Below, one piece after another: positions 28,607 to 37,409 of a DNA stretch of 64,000 bases; the first letter of the stretch is position 1; each line of letters starts with the position of its first letter. A model generated the notes under the pieces. The model did no database searches and was not told the origin of the DNA. It was given only the letters and a program-made list of their open reading frames with translations. The stretch is from Erwinia sp. E602 (GTDB lineage Bacteria > Pseudomonadota > Gammaproteobacteria > Enterobacterales > Enterobacteriaceae), in contig NZ_CP046582.1 of the NCBI RefSeq assembly GCF_018141005.1, positions 992,001 through 1,056,000 on the forward strand, given 5' to 3'. The translations under genes were made by a program, and so were the position numbers.

Positions 28607-29630
28607 AATCGCAAGAAACGGTATGTATACCCAGGCTTTGGATGAAAAATCTGTGCACGTTCGCGTACGGGAAAAAGTCAAACAGAAGAAAAATACTCTT
28701 CTGCCAGAAACTGCAAACGTGTTGATTAATCATTGGTTAATGGCCGCTGATAAGCATGACATATCGGCTGGTGGCAAGCTTGTAGCAGAAAACAGGCATC
28801 GTCAGACCCCGACAGCTGGCCTGCAACACTCTGTTGACAGCATCGAGTCTGCTGCTATCGCTCTGAGTACGCCTGCAGTGCCAATGGTGGCGGGTTCGCT
28901 CGCTGCAGGACGTGGCCCGGTGGCGACAAAACTTAAAAAAGCTGGAGCAGAAGGGCTCTCGCAGGTAACCCTGTCAAACGTCGTTAACCCAGAGGGCAGA
29001 CTGCACAGCAGCCACACTGGTAAGAGTGGGCTGGCTGGTGAAGATGCTAAAAATCGGCAACATGATCGTGCCCGAAGCGGCAACGATCTCAGTAGTCTGC
29101 CACTTAAAAATGCAGCAATTGCTGATTCTGCGGGGCAGGAGCAGCAGTTGCTAGCTGCAGAATGGCCAGTGACTGCAACACCTCTCAGCTCCAGAGATCT
29201 TAAGTTGAAGCGTGCCGACTCCGATGCCGAAACGCGAAATCTTCCCGCAGTCATGCTCAACAGGCCTTCTGCAGTGGACAGCCAGGCAAACCACGCTACC
29301 GAACATTCAGTTTCATCTGATGAAGCCATGTTGCGCAGTAAAATTCGTGCGCAGGCTGCTGGCTCCCTGCCGGCCAGCCGTTCACTGGATTTGGAATATA
29401 AATTTCAGCGCTGGTCCGGCGAGCACTCGGTAAAAGTGTCGATCCCGGCAGAAGCAGGCCGCGATGGCAATCTCACGCTTTTGCCTTCCGGCACTCGAGC
29501 CGCTGATGCGCTGACCAGCCAGTTCGCCCAACTGACCAGCCACACACCGAAGTTACTGGATACTGAACGCGATGGCCAACAGCAGCAACACAGGCAACCG
29601 CAGGACGTCGAAGAGGAGGAAGCAGAATGA
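28587..29630 (+). CDS. invJ: Type III secretion needle-length regulator InvJ (SctP)
   Basis: InvJ/SpaN (SctP) controls needle length and substrate switching. The 347-residue protein is Ala/Ser/Leu-rich and probably disordered over most of its length, as in this divergent family. A more ordered C-terminal region near 265-330 (LEYKFQRWSGEHSVKVSIPAEAG) is the type III switch domain. The assignment rests on that region and on its position between invI and spaO. Confidence 0.85.
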   Translation: MSGKISEIARNGMYTQALDEKSVHVRVREKVKQKKNTLLPETANVLINHWLMAADKHDISAGGKLVAENRHRQTPTAGLQHSVDSIESAAIALSTPAVPMVAGSLAAGRGPVATKLKKAGAEGLSQVTLSNVVNPEGRLHSSHTGKSGLAGEDAKNRQHDRARSGNDLSSLPLKNAAIADSAGQEQQLLAAEWPVTATPLSSRDLKLKRADSDAETRNLPAVMLNRPSAVDSQANHATEHSVSSDEAMLRSKIRAQAAGSLPASRSLDLEYKFQRWSGEHSVKVSIPAEAGRDGNLTLLPSGTRAADALTSQFAQLTSHTPKLLDTERDGQQQQHRQPQDVEEEEAE

Positions 29631-30556
29631 GCTTACGCCATTACCTGCGTCAGTATGACGGCTGGCAGAACCACTTAAAACGCCTGATGAGCCAATATGC
29701 TGGCAGTGAAATTATCAATCTACAGGCTGACCGCCGCTATCTGTCAATGTCACTGACTAACGAGCGGCAGGATGAGGTACAGGCATATCTTGATGTCGAT
29801 CGCTGGCTGTGTGAGGGGGATGCCCATCTACCGGAGCTGGCCTGGCAGCAGGTGCCTTTGACTTATCTGTCGCAGTGGCTGGGCACTATGCAACTCAGCT
29901 TCACGGTGAATGACACCGTGTGGACGGTACAGCGCCTTTATCAACAGCAGCAGGCTCTGCCTGAACGCATGCTGTTACTGCCTGCTAAGCCTTGCCCTCT
30001 GCTGGTTACTGACTGGCCTGCTGCCCAGGAAAGCTCAGGCACAGCCGGTAATGAAGCGCGGACGCCGATCTCTTTCAGGCTGCAGTACGTACTGGGAAAC
30101 AGTGCCTTACCGCTAAGCATGCTGCTTGATGCATCCGTTGGTGATTTGTTGCTGATAAAACATTTTTCACCGCGCCTGGTTATCGGCCAGCGACATTTAT
30201 TTGCTTTTAGTTATCAACAGAATGAGGAAATACTTGTGGAACAACAGCTTTGGGATGAATCGCAGGAAAATCGCGATGAAGAAGAAACCTTACTGCAATG
30301 GTCGCAGCTGCCAGTCGATATTGAGTTCGTGCTCGACAGCCGCACTGTGACGCTGGAAACACTGGATAAAATTGCTCCTGGTACTGTTTTACCTGTCAAT
30401 TCGCTGGCAGAGAAAAAGATAAAAATTTACCTCAACAGAAAGTTCTTTGCACGAGGTGAACTTGTCGCTCTGGATAATGGCAGTCTGGCAGTTGAAATTA
30501 ACCAGATTAATGATGTGACCGATGGTCGAGTGGGTTGTTCTGATGTTGAACAATGA
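29627..30556 (+). CDS. spaO: Type III secretion sorting-platform protein SpaO (SctQ)
   Basis: SpaO/SctQ builds the cytoplasmic sorting platform and resembles flagellar FliM/FliN. The 309-residue protein ends in a SpoA/FliN-like domain at about 225-300: LPVDIEFVLDSRTVTLETLDKIAPGTVLPV and KIYLNRKFFARGELVALDNGSLAVEINQI. Homologues also make a short C-terminal product from an internal start; I could not confirm one here. It overlaps invJ by four bases and spaP by 14. Confidence 0.92.
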   Translation: MSLRHYLRQYDGWQNHLKRLMSQYAGSEIINLQADRRYLSMSLTNERQDEVQAYLDVDRWLCEGDAHLPELAWQQVPLTYLSQWLGTMQLSFTVNDTVWTVQRLYQQQQALPERMLLLPAKPCPLLVTDWPAAQESSGTAGNEARTPISFRLQYVLGNSALPLSMLLDASVGDLLLIKHFSPRLVIGQRHLFAFSYQQNEEILVEQQLWDESQENRDEEETLLQWSQLPVDIEFVLDSRTVTLETLDKIAPGTVLPVNSLAEKKIKIYLNRKFFARGELVALDNGSLAVEINQINDVTDGRVGCSDVEQ

Positions 30557-31214
30557 AATTTCACTAATTGCGTTGCTGTCATTTTTTACTTTATTACCGT
30601 TTATTATTGCCGGAGGAACATGCTTTATAAAGTTTTCCATTGTGCTGGTAATGGTACGTAATGCACTGGGTATTCAACAGGTTCCTTCAAATTTAACTCT
30701 GAATGGTGTGGCGCTCATTTTATCTGCATTCGTTATGATGCCGGTTTGCCAGAGTATTACTGGCTATATTGAAGACCATCACATCGATTTTAATAATATG
30801 GATTCAGTGAGCCAGCTGGCTGAACAGGGACTGGGAAGTTACCGTGACTATCTGGTACGTTATTCTGATCATGAGCTGATTCGTTTTTTCAATCAGGTTC
30901 ACCAGCGGGATCCGGACGGGGCAGAAGTTAAAGTTGAAGATCAGGATCTTAGTACACTCTCTTTAATGACCCTGATGCCTGCCTATGCGTTAAGTGAGAT
31001 ACAGAGTGCATTTAAAATTGCTTTCTATCTTTATGTGCCTTTCGTAGTGATCGACATGGTGGTGTCCAGTATTTTGCTGGCGCTGGGGATGATGATGATG
31101 AGTCCTGTAACCATCTCAATTCCTATTAAACTTATTCTTTTTGTTGCGATGAACGGCTGGACCTTGCTCACAAAAGGTCTGATTTCGCAATATTCAGACC
31201 TGATGACGATATGA
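30543..31214 (+). CDS. spaP: Type III secretion export apparatus protein SpaP (SctR)
   Basis: SpaP/SctR (FliP family) is a core pore component of the export apparatus. The 223-residue membrane protein begins MLNNEISLIALLSFFTLLPFIIAGGT, continues FIKFSIVLVMVRNALGIQQVPSN, and has the conserved LPAYALSEIQSAFKIAF-type and LALGMMMMSPVTISIPIKL blocks. I set the start at ATG 30543 by alignment to Salmonella SpaP; an in-frame ATG at 30522 would add seven residues. Confidence 0.95.
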   Translation: MLNNEISLIALLSFFTLLPFIIAGGTCFIKFSIVLVMVRNALGIQQVPSNLTLNGVALILSAFVMMPVCQSITGYIEDHHIDFNNMDSVSQLAEQGLGSYRDYLVRYSDHELIRFFNQVHQRDPDGAEVKVEDQDLSTLSLMTLMPAYALSEIQSAFKIAFYLYVPFVVIDMVVSSILLALGMMMMSPVTISIPIKLILFVAMNGWTLLTKGLISQYSDLMTI

Positions 31215-31465
31215 ATAATATTCTCTTTGTTGGTAACTCTGCCTTAATCATCGTGTTAAAACTGACAGCCGTGCCTATCGCCCTTGCAACGATAGTCGGT
31301 ATTATTGTTGGTCTTTTTCAGACGGTAATGCAGATCCAGGAACAAACACTGCCATTTGGGCTGAAGATGCTCGCGGTTTTTGCCAGTATCTTCATGCTGA
31401 TAGAATGGTTTTCTGCCGAGATGATGAATTTCGCTGTCCAGGCTTTCAATATGGCCTTCAGATAA
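31211..31465 (+). CDS. spaQ: Type III secretion export apparatus protein SpaQ (SctS)
   Basis: SpaQ/SctS (FliQ family) is a small export-pore protein with two membrane helices. The 84-residue product has ALIIVLKLTAVPIALATIVGIIVGLFQTVMQIQEQTLPFGLKML, including the conserved QTVMQIQEQTL loop. It overlaps spaP by four bases (ATGA), so the two are coupled. Confidence 0.96.
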   Translation: MNNILFVGNSALIIVLKLTAVPIALATIVGIIVGLFQTVMQIQEQTLPFGLKMLAVFASIFMLIEWFSAEMMNFAVQAFNMAFR

Positions 31466-31477
31466 AAGCGGTTAGAT

Positions 31478-32242
31478 ATGCTGTTTGTTGCGTTGTATCT
31501 CAATTTTCAACATAGCGTGCTCATCTTTGCGATAGCTTACGCCAGGCTTGCTGTTGTCTTTTATATGCTGCCAGCGTTAGGTGAGCGAGTACTGTCCAAT
31601 CTGATTATAAAAAATTCGGTTATCTCACTGGTAATCATTGGGCTCTGGCCCTGCTTTGAACAGCAGATAATGCCGGAGCAGGGAGTGCTCATTATGGTGT
31701 TAAAAGAGTGCATAGTTGGCCTGATACTGGCGATGACTCTGGCGCTCCCTTTCTGGATTGCGGTCGGGCTGGGCGAGATTCTGGATAACCAGCGAGGTGC
31801 CACTATCAGTGACAGTATTGATCCGGTCAATGGTGTGCAGGCATCGGTGCTTTCCGGTTTCATAAATTTTGCTTTCAGCGCGATCTTTTTTGCCAGTGAT
31901 GGCATGCACTTACTGATGGATGTATTAGTGCAAAGCTACCATGTTTTCCCGCAAGGCGGGGAGTTAACGGGATTTAACTGGCAGCACGCTGGCCGTATGT
32001 TAAACGTGTTGGTACAGAGCAGCATCCTGATGGCTGCACCGGTGATGATAGTGATGATGGTATCGGAAATTTTACTGGGCGTATTTGCCCGTTATTGTCC
32101 GCAGCTTAACCCGTTTTCTTTATCAATGACGGTAAAGAGCTTTATTGCTTTCATTGTTTTTTTATTCTACGGATTTCAGGGCTTGTCAGAGAAACCTTTA
32201 AAAATGTTTTCCCTGGTGATGTTCCGAAATTTTTTCCCCTGA
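31478..32242 (+). CDS. spaR: Type III secretion export apparatus protein SpaR (SctT)
   Basis: SpaR/SctT (FliR family) is a polytopic export-pore protein. The 254-residue product has about six membrane helices and the family markers FYMLPALGERVLSNLIIKN near residue 28, the GEILDNQRGATISDSIDPVNG segment near residue 97, and LLGVFARYCPQLNPFSLSMTVKS near residue 185. It sits 12 bp after spaQ and 13 bp before spaS. Confidence 0.96.
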   Translation: MLFVALYLNFQHSVLIFAIAYARLAVVFYMLPALGERVLSNLIIKNSVISLVIIGLWPCFEQQIMPEQGVLIMVLKECIVGLILAMTLALPFWIAVGLGEILDNQRGATISDSIDPVNGVQASVLSGFINFAFSAIFFASDGMHLLMDVLVQSYHVFPQGGELTGFNWQHAGRMLNVLVQSSILMAAPVMIVMMVSEILLGVFARYCPQLNPFSLSMTVKSFIAFIVFLFYGFQGLSEKPLKMFSLVMFRNFFP

Positions 32243-32255
32243 CGGAGGTGGGGGT

Positions 32256-33320
32256 ATGGCAGAGAAAACAGAAAAACCAACCGATAAAAGGCGCAATGAA
32301 TCAGCAAAGAAAGGCCAGACGTTTAAGAGTAAGGATCTTATTACGACTGTAACGTTGCTAATCGGTGTTTATTTTTTAGTAAATATGATGAGTTTCCACG
32401 ACTTCACTGAATTCTATACGTTAATATTGCTGCAGGGTGCAGATGTCAATATGGAAGAGTTTATGGCCGTGTTACTACGTCTTTTTTTTCATCTTGCGCT
32501 TCCTTTCATTGCTACCTGCTGTGTTTCGGGCATTGCTATGACCTTGTTACAAACACGTTTTACAATAGCAACCAAAGCATTAAAACTGAATTTTAAAGCA
32601 CTGAATCCTGTTGAGGGGTTTAAGAAAATCTTTAGTGTGCGCACGATAAAAGAGCTGGTTAAGGCAATTCTGTATTTTATTGTTTTTGTCTGTGCTTGTA
32701 ATATATTTATTCGTGGTGACTTAAAAGTGGCGCTAATGGCTTACAGAATGGATATTTCTGAGCTGGTTATGACATGGAGTGCTTTAACATTAAAAGCCGT
32801 TTTTATATTTATATCTTGTGCCTTAATTATCCTTGTTGCTGATTTTATTGTGGAGTATTTTTTACACTTTAAGGACCTAAAAATGGATAAGCACGAGGTT
32901 AAGCAGGAGCGAAAAGAGAGCGACGGAAATCCGGAGATAAAAAGTGCCAGACGGCGCGCCCATCAGGAAATTCTCTCCGGCAGTGATATGGCTGCAATCA
33001 GGAACTCAGCGGTGGTGATGGCCAACCCAACCCACATTGCCGTGGCCATTTACTTTAATCCCGAGGTTGCCGCACTGCCGTTCATTTCTTTGCGGGTAAC
33101 CAATATGAAAGCGCGCGCTGCGATTGCTTATGCGGAAGAAATTGGGGTGCCGGTAGTTCGCTACATACCGCTAACCCGTAAGCTTTATCATACCTATCGT
33201 GAGCACAGCTTCATTTCGCTGGAAGACGATTTGCTGATGGATGTCATGGATATTCTGATTTGGCTGCGCCAGGTGGAAACGGCCGGTATGGTCCCGCAGG
33301 AAGCGGCGGCCGAAGAGTAA
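32256..33320 (+). CDS. spaS: Type III secretion switch protein SpaS (SctU)
   Basis: SpaS/SctU (FlhB family) is a membrane protein whose cytoplasmic domain cleaves itself to allow late substrates out. The 354-residue protein has a charged N-terminus (EKTEKPTDKRRNESAKKGQ), four membrane helices within residues 30-215, and a cytoplasmic domain with the autocleavage motif NPTH near residues 257-260 (VMANPTHIAVAIYFNPE). A strong ribosome site (ggaggtggggg) precedes the ATG. Confidence 0.97.
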   Translation: MAEKTEKPTDKRRNESAKKGQTFKSKDLITTVTLLIGVYFLVNMMSFHDFTEFYTLILLQGADVNMEEFMAVLLRLFFHLALPFIATCCVSGIAMTLLQTRFTIATKALKLNFKALNPVEGFKKIFSVRTIKELVKAILYFIVFVCACNIFIRGDLKVALMAYRMDISELVMTWSALTLKAVFIFISCALIILVADFIVEYFLHFKDLKMDKHEVKQERKESDGNPEIKSARRRAHQEILSGSDMAAIRNSAVVMANPTHIAVAIYFNPEVAALPFISLRVTNMKARAAIAYAEEIGVPVVRYIPLTRKLYHTYREHSFISLEDDLLMDVMDILIWLRQVETAGMVPQEAAAEE

Positions 33321-33474
33321 CCGTTGGTCACAGGTCAGAAGAAATTAACCCTGTACGGTTTTTTTGTATTCAGTGCGGTGATGACACAGTAGTATTCTGT
33401 TGTCGACTCTACTGGCTGCATTGCAAATAAACCACGTTGAATAGACGTATTTACCCGTAATGTTGGTGGTGAGA

Positions 33475-34002
33475 ATGATTGATCAAGAAAAAACTGAAGA
33501 TATGCAAGATAAGGATTTTTTAGAGACGGACAGTGAAATAGATTCCTGTGCTGGAAACTTGCTGGATGCCATTCAAAATGGCGCGACATTGAAAGACGTA
33601 CATGGTGTATCAAATGAGACTATGCAGGATGTTTATTCTCTGGCATATGATTTTTACCATCATGGCAAGCTGAATGATGCCGAAGGTTTATTCCGTTTTT
33701 TATGCATCTATGATTTTTACAATCCCGAGTATGCAATGGGATTGGCTGCTGTATATCAGTTGAAGAAAAATTACAGCAAAGCTATCGATTTTTATGCATT
33801 AGCATATTCTCTTTCAAAGCAGGATTACCGACCGATGTTTTACGCTGGTCAGTGTAATTTAATGTTGCGTCGCGCGGTTCAGGCGAGAAAATGCTTCGAG
33901 ATCATAATTAACCAATGTGACGATAGTGTGCTGATTAAAAAAGCAGAAGCTTATCTCTCAGCACTTGCTGAAATTGATAGTGGCAATGTTGACAGCCCTT
34001 AG
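33475..34002 (+). CDS. sicA: Translocator chaperone SicA-like (class II, TPR)
   Basis: SicA/IpgC chaperones hold the two translocators before secretion and, in SPI-1, act with InvF on transcription. The 175-residue protein contains three TPR repeats between about residues 45 and 150: DVYSLAYDFYHHGKLNDAEGLFRFLC, PEYAMGLAAVYQLKKNYSKAIDFYALAY, PMFYAGQCNLMLRRAVQARKCF. The ATG at 33475 has a ggtgaga ribosome site; an upstream in-frame ATG at 33460 is less likely. It stands at the head of the translocator genes, 154 bp past spaS. Confidence 0.93.
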   Translation: MIDQEKTEDMQDKDFLETDSEIDSCAGNLLDAIQNGATLKDVHGVSNETMQDVYSLAYDFYHHGKLNDAEGLFRFLCIYDFYNPEYAMGLAAVYQLKKNYSKAIDFYALAYSLSKQDYRPMFYAGQCNLMLRRAVQARKCFEIIINQCDDSVLIKKAEAYLSALAEIDSGNVDSP

Positions 34003-34028
34003 TCGAAAAATATCAATGAGGAATCATA

Positions 34029-36044
34029 ATGAGTTTGCATGTTGATAGTTCGGGCGTGCGTGACCATCTGATCGCCGGGTCAGATATCGCTCAGACAGAG
34101 TTAAAAAAACAGAGCGATCAGGCAAAGCGCTTTGGTAATGATGCTATAAAAAATCATGCCAGTGCGGGCAGCGTCAGAGAAGCACTTCAGGTACTTAAGC
34201 CCGAGCAACTGCTTCAGGTACTGCAAACGACCCGCGGTGCGCTGAACGGGTCGGGAAGGCGTGAGCGGCTCGAACAACAGGATATTCCGCAGCTGAAGTC
34301 ACCCGTTCCCGCAGCTGAGCGTGGTGTGCTGACGAAAAACAGCCTCGAACCCGAACTGAGTTCATCAGCAAAGCTTACTGAGCTGATCGGCCGCATTACC
34401 AATCTTACCCAGGAGAGTTCGCTGCAGAATATGTTGTCGAAGCTGAACGCCTTCAACGCCATGCACAGCGGGGCATCAGCGAAATACAGTGAGCTGGCGG
34501 ACAAGCTGAAAGAGCAGGGAGAGGAGGTGGCTAACCGTGAAGAAGCGCTCTCCGCTGCGCAGGAACAGGCTCAGGGGCTGCAGAAAGCCATTCAGAACGC
34601 AGAGTTGTTGCTGGCTAAAGAACAGGGCAGGTTAAAAGAACTGGAAGCCCAGGCTGCCAGATTGAGAGTGGTTCCGCCGGATCTGCAGCAGCAAATCGAT
34701 GATGCTAAAAAAGCGGTTACCCTGGCACAGGCTCATCTGAATTCGGCGCAGGCGGATCACGAGGATTTTGCCAGCGGACCGCTGGCAGTGGCAAAACAGG
34801 CCGTCGCCGAGGCGAAAAGCAATCTGCAGGTAACCCTTGATAAAGCCGCTCAGCTGGTGGAAACCACTTCTCCACAGCAGATGAGCGCAATCGAAGCTCA
34901 GCGAAATCAGAAGGATGAAAATAGTGATTCTCTGACGTTCCTGATGGCGCTGATGGCTCAGTTAATTGACAAAAGCGCGGGTGAGGAGCTGAACTCAGCG
35001 GCCAAACTGAAACAGGTGCTGGCTGAAGCGTCAGCCAGAGACGCCGAGAAAAAAGCCAAAGAATATGATGAGCAGGTGCGCAAAGCCGAAGAGATGGAAA
35101 AAACCATGGGCTGCATCGGTAAAGCTATTGGATGGGCGCTGACGGCAGTCGGTGTGCTCGCTGCCGCCTTTACCGGTGGTACATCGCTTGCGCTGGCGGG
35201 GATAGGGCTGGCTCTGGCGGTGGGCGATGAAATTTACCAGGCCGTTACGGGCGATTCCTTTATCCAGATGGCGATGCAACCGCTTATGGAAAGCGTTATT
35301 CAGCCAATGATGGAATTCTTTGCCCAGTTATTGACGCACGCGCTCGAAGCGGTTGGTGTTGATAAAGCTAACGCTGAGCTGGCAGGCCAGATTTTGGGCG
35401 CTGTCGCCGCCGCCGCCACGATGGTTGTCGCCGCGATTGTTGCAAGCAGCGCTGTCAGTAAAGTGGCCGGCATGGTAATGCAAAAAATTGGCACTCAGCT
35501 GGCCCAGGAAACCAGTAAAACCGTGGTGAAAACGGCGGCTGTTGAGATTGAAAAACAGGTCGTTAAACAGGTAATGGAAAGCGTGGCTAAAGAGGCAGTT
35601 AAAGAAGTTGCGGAGCAGGTTGCGCAAAAAAGCACGCAGAAATTAATGCAAAAGCTGATGGACAGCAGCGTCGGGCAAATCTTAAAACGCATCAGCCAGG
35701 GCGCCGGCCGCGCAAGCGGTATGAGTGAAGTGAAGGTTGCGAAGTTTGCCAACCGTGCCGAGATGGCGTTAAGCGCTGGCGGAATGGCGAATACTGCGGT
35801 TCAGACTGCAGGTAGCATCCATACTGCCGAGATGATGGTTGATGCTGCTAAAGCGCAGGCGAAGATGATGAATAGTATTGTTTTGCAGGACCTGCTTAAT
35901 GAAATTATGGATCGCGTTGTGGAAAGCTTCAGTCACAGGATGGCAACGGTAAATTCCATTATGCAAAACATTGCCAGCGTCGCTGAAAACAAATCCCAGG
36001 CCGGTAAGTTTATTACCCGACAAATGAGTTCGGTGGCCGGATAA
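34029..36044 (+). CDS. sipB: Type III translocator SipB-like (SctE)
   Basis: The larger translocator inserts into the host membrane and forms the pore with the SipC-type protein. The 671-residue product has a long coiled-coil N-terminal half (residues 150-320, with repeated KxxxEL patterns), two hydrophobic segments near residues 363-402 (AIGWALTAVGVLAAAFTGG) and 450-490 (LGAVAAAATMVVAAIVASSA), and a helical C-terminal region. This is the IpaB/SipB layout. Composition is GC-richer than the machinery genes. Confidence 0.93.
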   Translation: MSLHVDSSGVRDHLIAGSDIAQTELKKQSDQAKRFGNDAIKNHASAGSVREALQVLKPEQLLQVLQTTRGALNGSGRRERLEQQDIPQLKSPVPAAERGVLTKNSLEPELSSSAKLTELIGRITNLTQESSLQNMLSKLNAFNAMHSGASAKYSELADKLKEQGEEVANREEALSAAQEQAQGLQKAIQNAELLLAKEQGRLKELEAQAARLRVVPPDLQQQIDDAKKAVTLAQAHLNSAQADHEDFASGPLAVAKQAVAEAKSNLQVTLDKAAQLVETTSPQQMSAIEAQRNQKDENSDSLTFLMALMAQLIDKSAGEELNSAAKLKQVLAEASARDAEKKAKEYDEQVRKAEEMEKTMGCIGKAIGWALTAVGVLAAAFTGGTSLALAGIGLALAVGDEIYQAVTGDSFIQMAMQPLMESVIQPMMEFFAQLLTHALEAVGVDKANAELAGQILGAVAAAATMVVAAIVASSAVSKVAGMVMQKIGTQLAQETSKTVVKTAAVEIEKQVVKQVMESVAKEAVKEVAEQVAQKSTQKLMQKLMDSSVGQILKRISQGAGRASGMSEVKVAKFANRAEMALSAGGMANTAVQTAGSIHTAEMMVDAAKAQAKMMNSIVLQDLLNEIMDRVVESFSHRMATVNSIMQNIASVAENKSQAGKFITRQMSSVAG

Positions 36045-36080
36045 TTCTGTTGTTTATTTAATAAAAAAGGATATTAAATT

Positions 36081-37352
36081 ATGAGTAATTTGTCGGTTGC
36101 TGGTCAGCCAGTACAGGATCGTTATCTGTCCCGCTCTGAAAGTTCAGAGCAGCCTGCCGCTAACGTCAATGGCTCTGCGGCACAGCCTTACCACAAGGCA
36201 AAAGAGTTTAGCGCGCTGGCATCCCAGCCCGGTGTTATTACGGCACTGCTGAACGGGCAAAGCGTGATGCTCAGCGATAGCGGTGCGAAACCAGCGTTAG
36301 CTGAACCCGCTAAAGGCGTGGAGAAGCTGCATGCAGAGCAGGCCAGCGCGCTGGTAAAAATGTCGGCCGATCTGCAGGCACCCTCTGATGCCGGTAAACT
36401 GGAAGGTGTTGCCGCCTCAGCAGCAACGCTGTTAGCCTCGCACATCCCGACGCCTAAGATAAACAGCAAAGGCAGTGAAAGCAGCACCCCCTCCCGGGAA
36501 GTAACAAGCGCTGGTGCGCTGTCTGCCGGCGGCGCTCTTACCCGCTCGCAGCCGGCGATTGAAGCTGGCACCGATATTACCGCCGTCGAGAGTACCGGTA
36601 GCCGCTTTATTAACGTAATGGGTGATATGCGCCTGATTGAGGTGATGAACACGGTGAATGTCACGCTGAATCAGGCCGAAGCCACTGCTGCGCAATCCTC
36701 CGCCCGCGCCACGGCTCGTATGGTTAACGCCGCGGAACGTGCCGGAACCAAAACAATTGAAGCGGCGCAGCAGCGGATGAACGGGGCGATTACTGCCGGT
36801 GTGATGGGGGTGACAGCACAGGGGGCCACCACAGCGCGCAGCCTGAAGGCACTGGGTAAGGAGTCCAAATCGATCACCCAGAATCTCGGTAAGGCGCACG
36901 ACCTCGAGCACGGCCTGCGCACCAATCAGAATGCGATTAAGCAGAGCGCAGATACTATGCTGCAGCGCGGCTCACCACTGGATCGTAATGTAGAAAGTGC
37001 CATGTCCGGTCATGATGCTAAATCCGTACTGAACAGCGAAAGCCTGCGCCGTAACCACAGCACTGTTCAGAACAATACGCAGAGCATTCGTCATCAGTCG
37101 GAGTTTGGTAACCAGGCTATTCACTCGACTCAGGGCATTGTGAATAACTCCTATGATGTTGCCGCTGCCAGCCAGACCAGAGAAGCCGAACTGGCGCGTG
37201 CCGATCAGTCGGTAAACAGCGAAGTTTCCGGCGCGCATCAGCAGGCCGCGAAGAAAGCCGGTGAAACCCGTACTGCGCTGACCCAGGCGCTGGAAGCTGC
37301 GCTTAACACCAATAACAGCACTGCATCATCTATCTCTGAGCGTATGCGTTGA
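36081..37352 (+). CDS. sipC: Type III translocator SipC-like (SctB)
   Basis: The smaller translocator. The 423-residue protein is Ala/Ser-rich, with a disordered N-terminus, a moderately hydrophobic central part (near residues 235-260, ITAGVMGVTAQGATTA), and a C-terminal coiled coil (residues 340-410) where IpaC/SipC proteins bind or nucleate actin. Overall similarity is low, but size and position between sipB and sipD agree with Salmonella SipC (409 residues). It follows sipB by 36 bp. Confidence 0.85.
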   Translation: MSNLSVAGQPVQDRYLSRSESSEQPAANVNGSAAQPYHKAKEFSALASQPGVITALLNGQSVMLSDSGAKPALAEPAKGVEKLHAEQASALVKMSADLQAPSDAGKLEGVAASAATLLASHIPTPKINSKGSESSTPSREVTSAGALSAGGALTRSQPAIEAGTDITAVESTGSRFINVMGDMRLIEVMNTVNVTLNQAEATAAQSSARATARMVNAAERAGTKTIEAAQQRMNGAITAGVMGVTAQGATTARSLKALGKESKSITQNLGKAHDLEHGLRTNQNAIKQSADTMLQRGSPLDRNVESAMSGHDAKSVLNSESLRRNHSTVQNNTQSIRHQSEFGNQAIHSTQGIVNNSYDVAAASQTREAELARADQSVNSEVSGAHQQAAKKAGETRTALTQALEAALNTNNSTASSISERMR

Positions 37353-37409
37353 TCAATCCCTGATACAGCGGCGGAGAGAGGGTCTCCGCCCTGAAATGGA
37401 GAACCAGAA

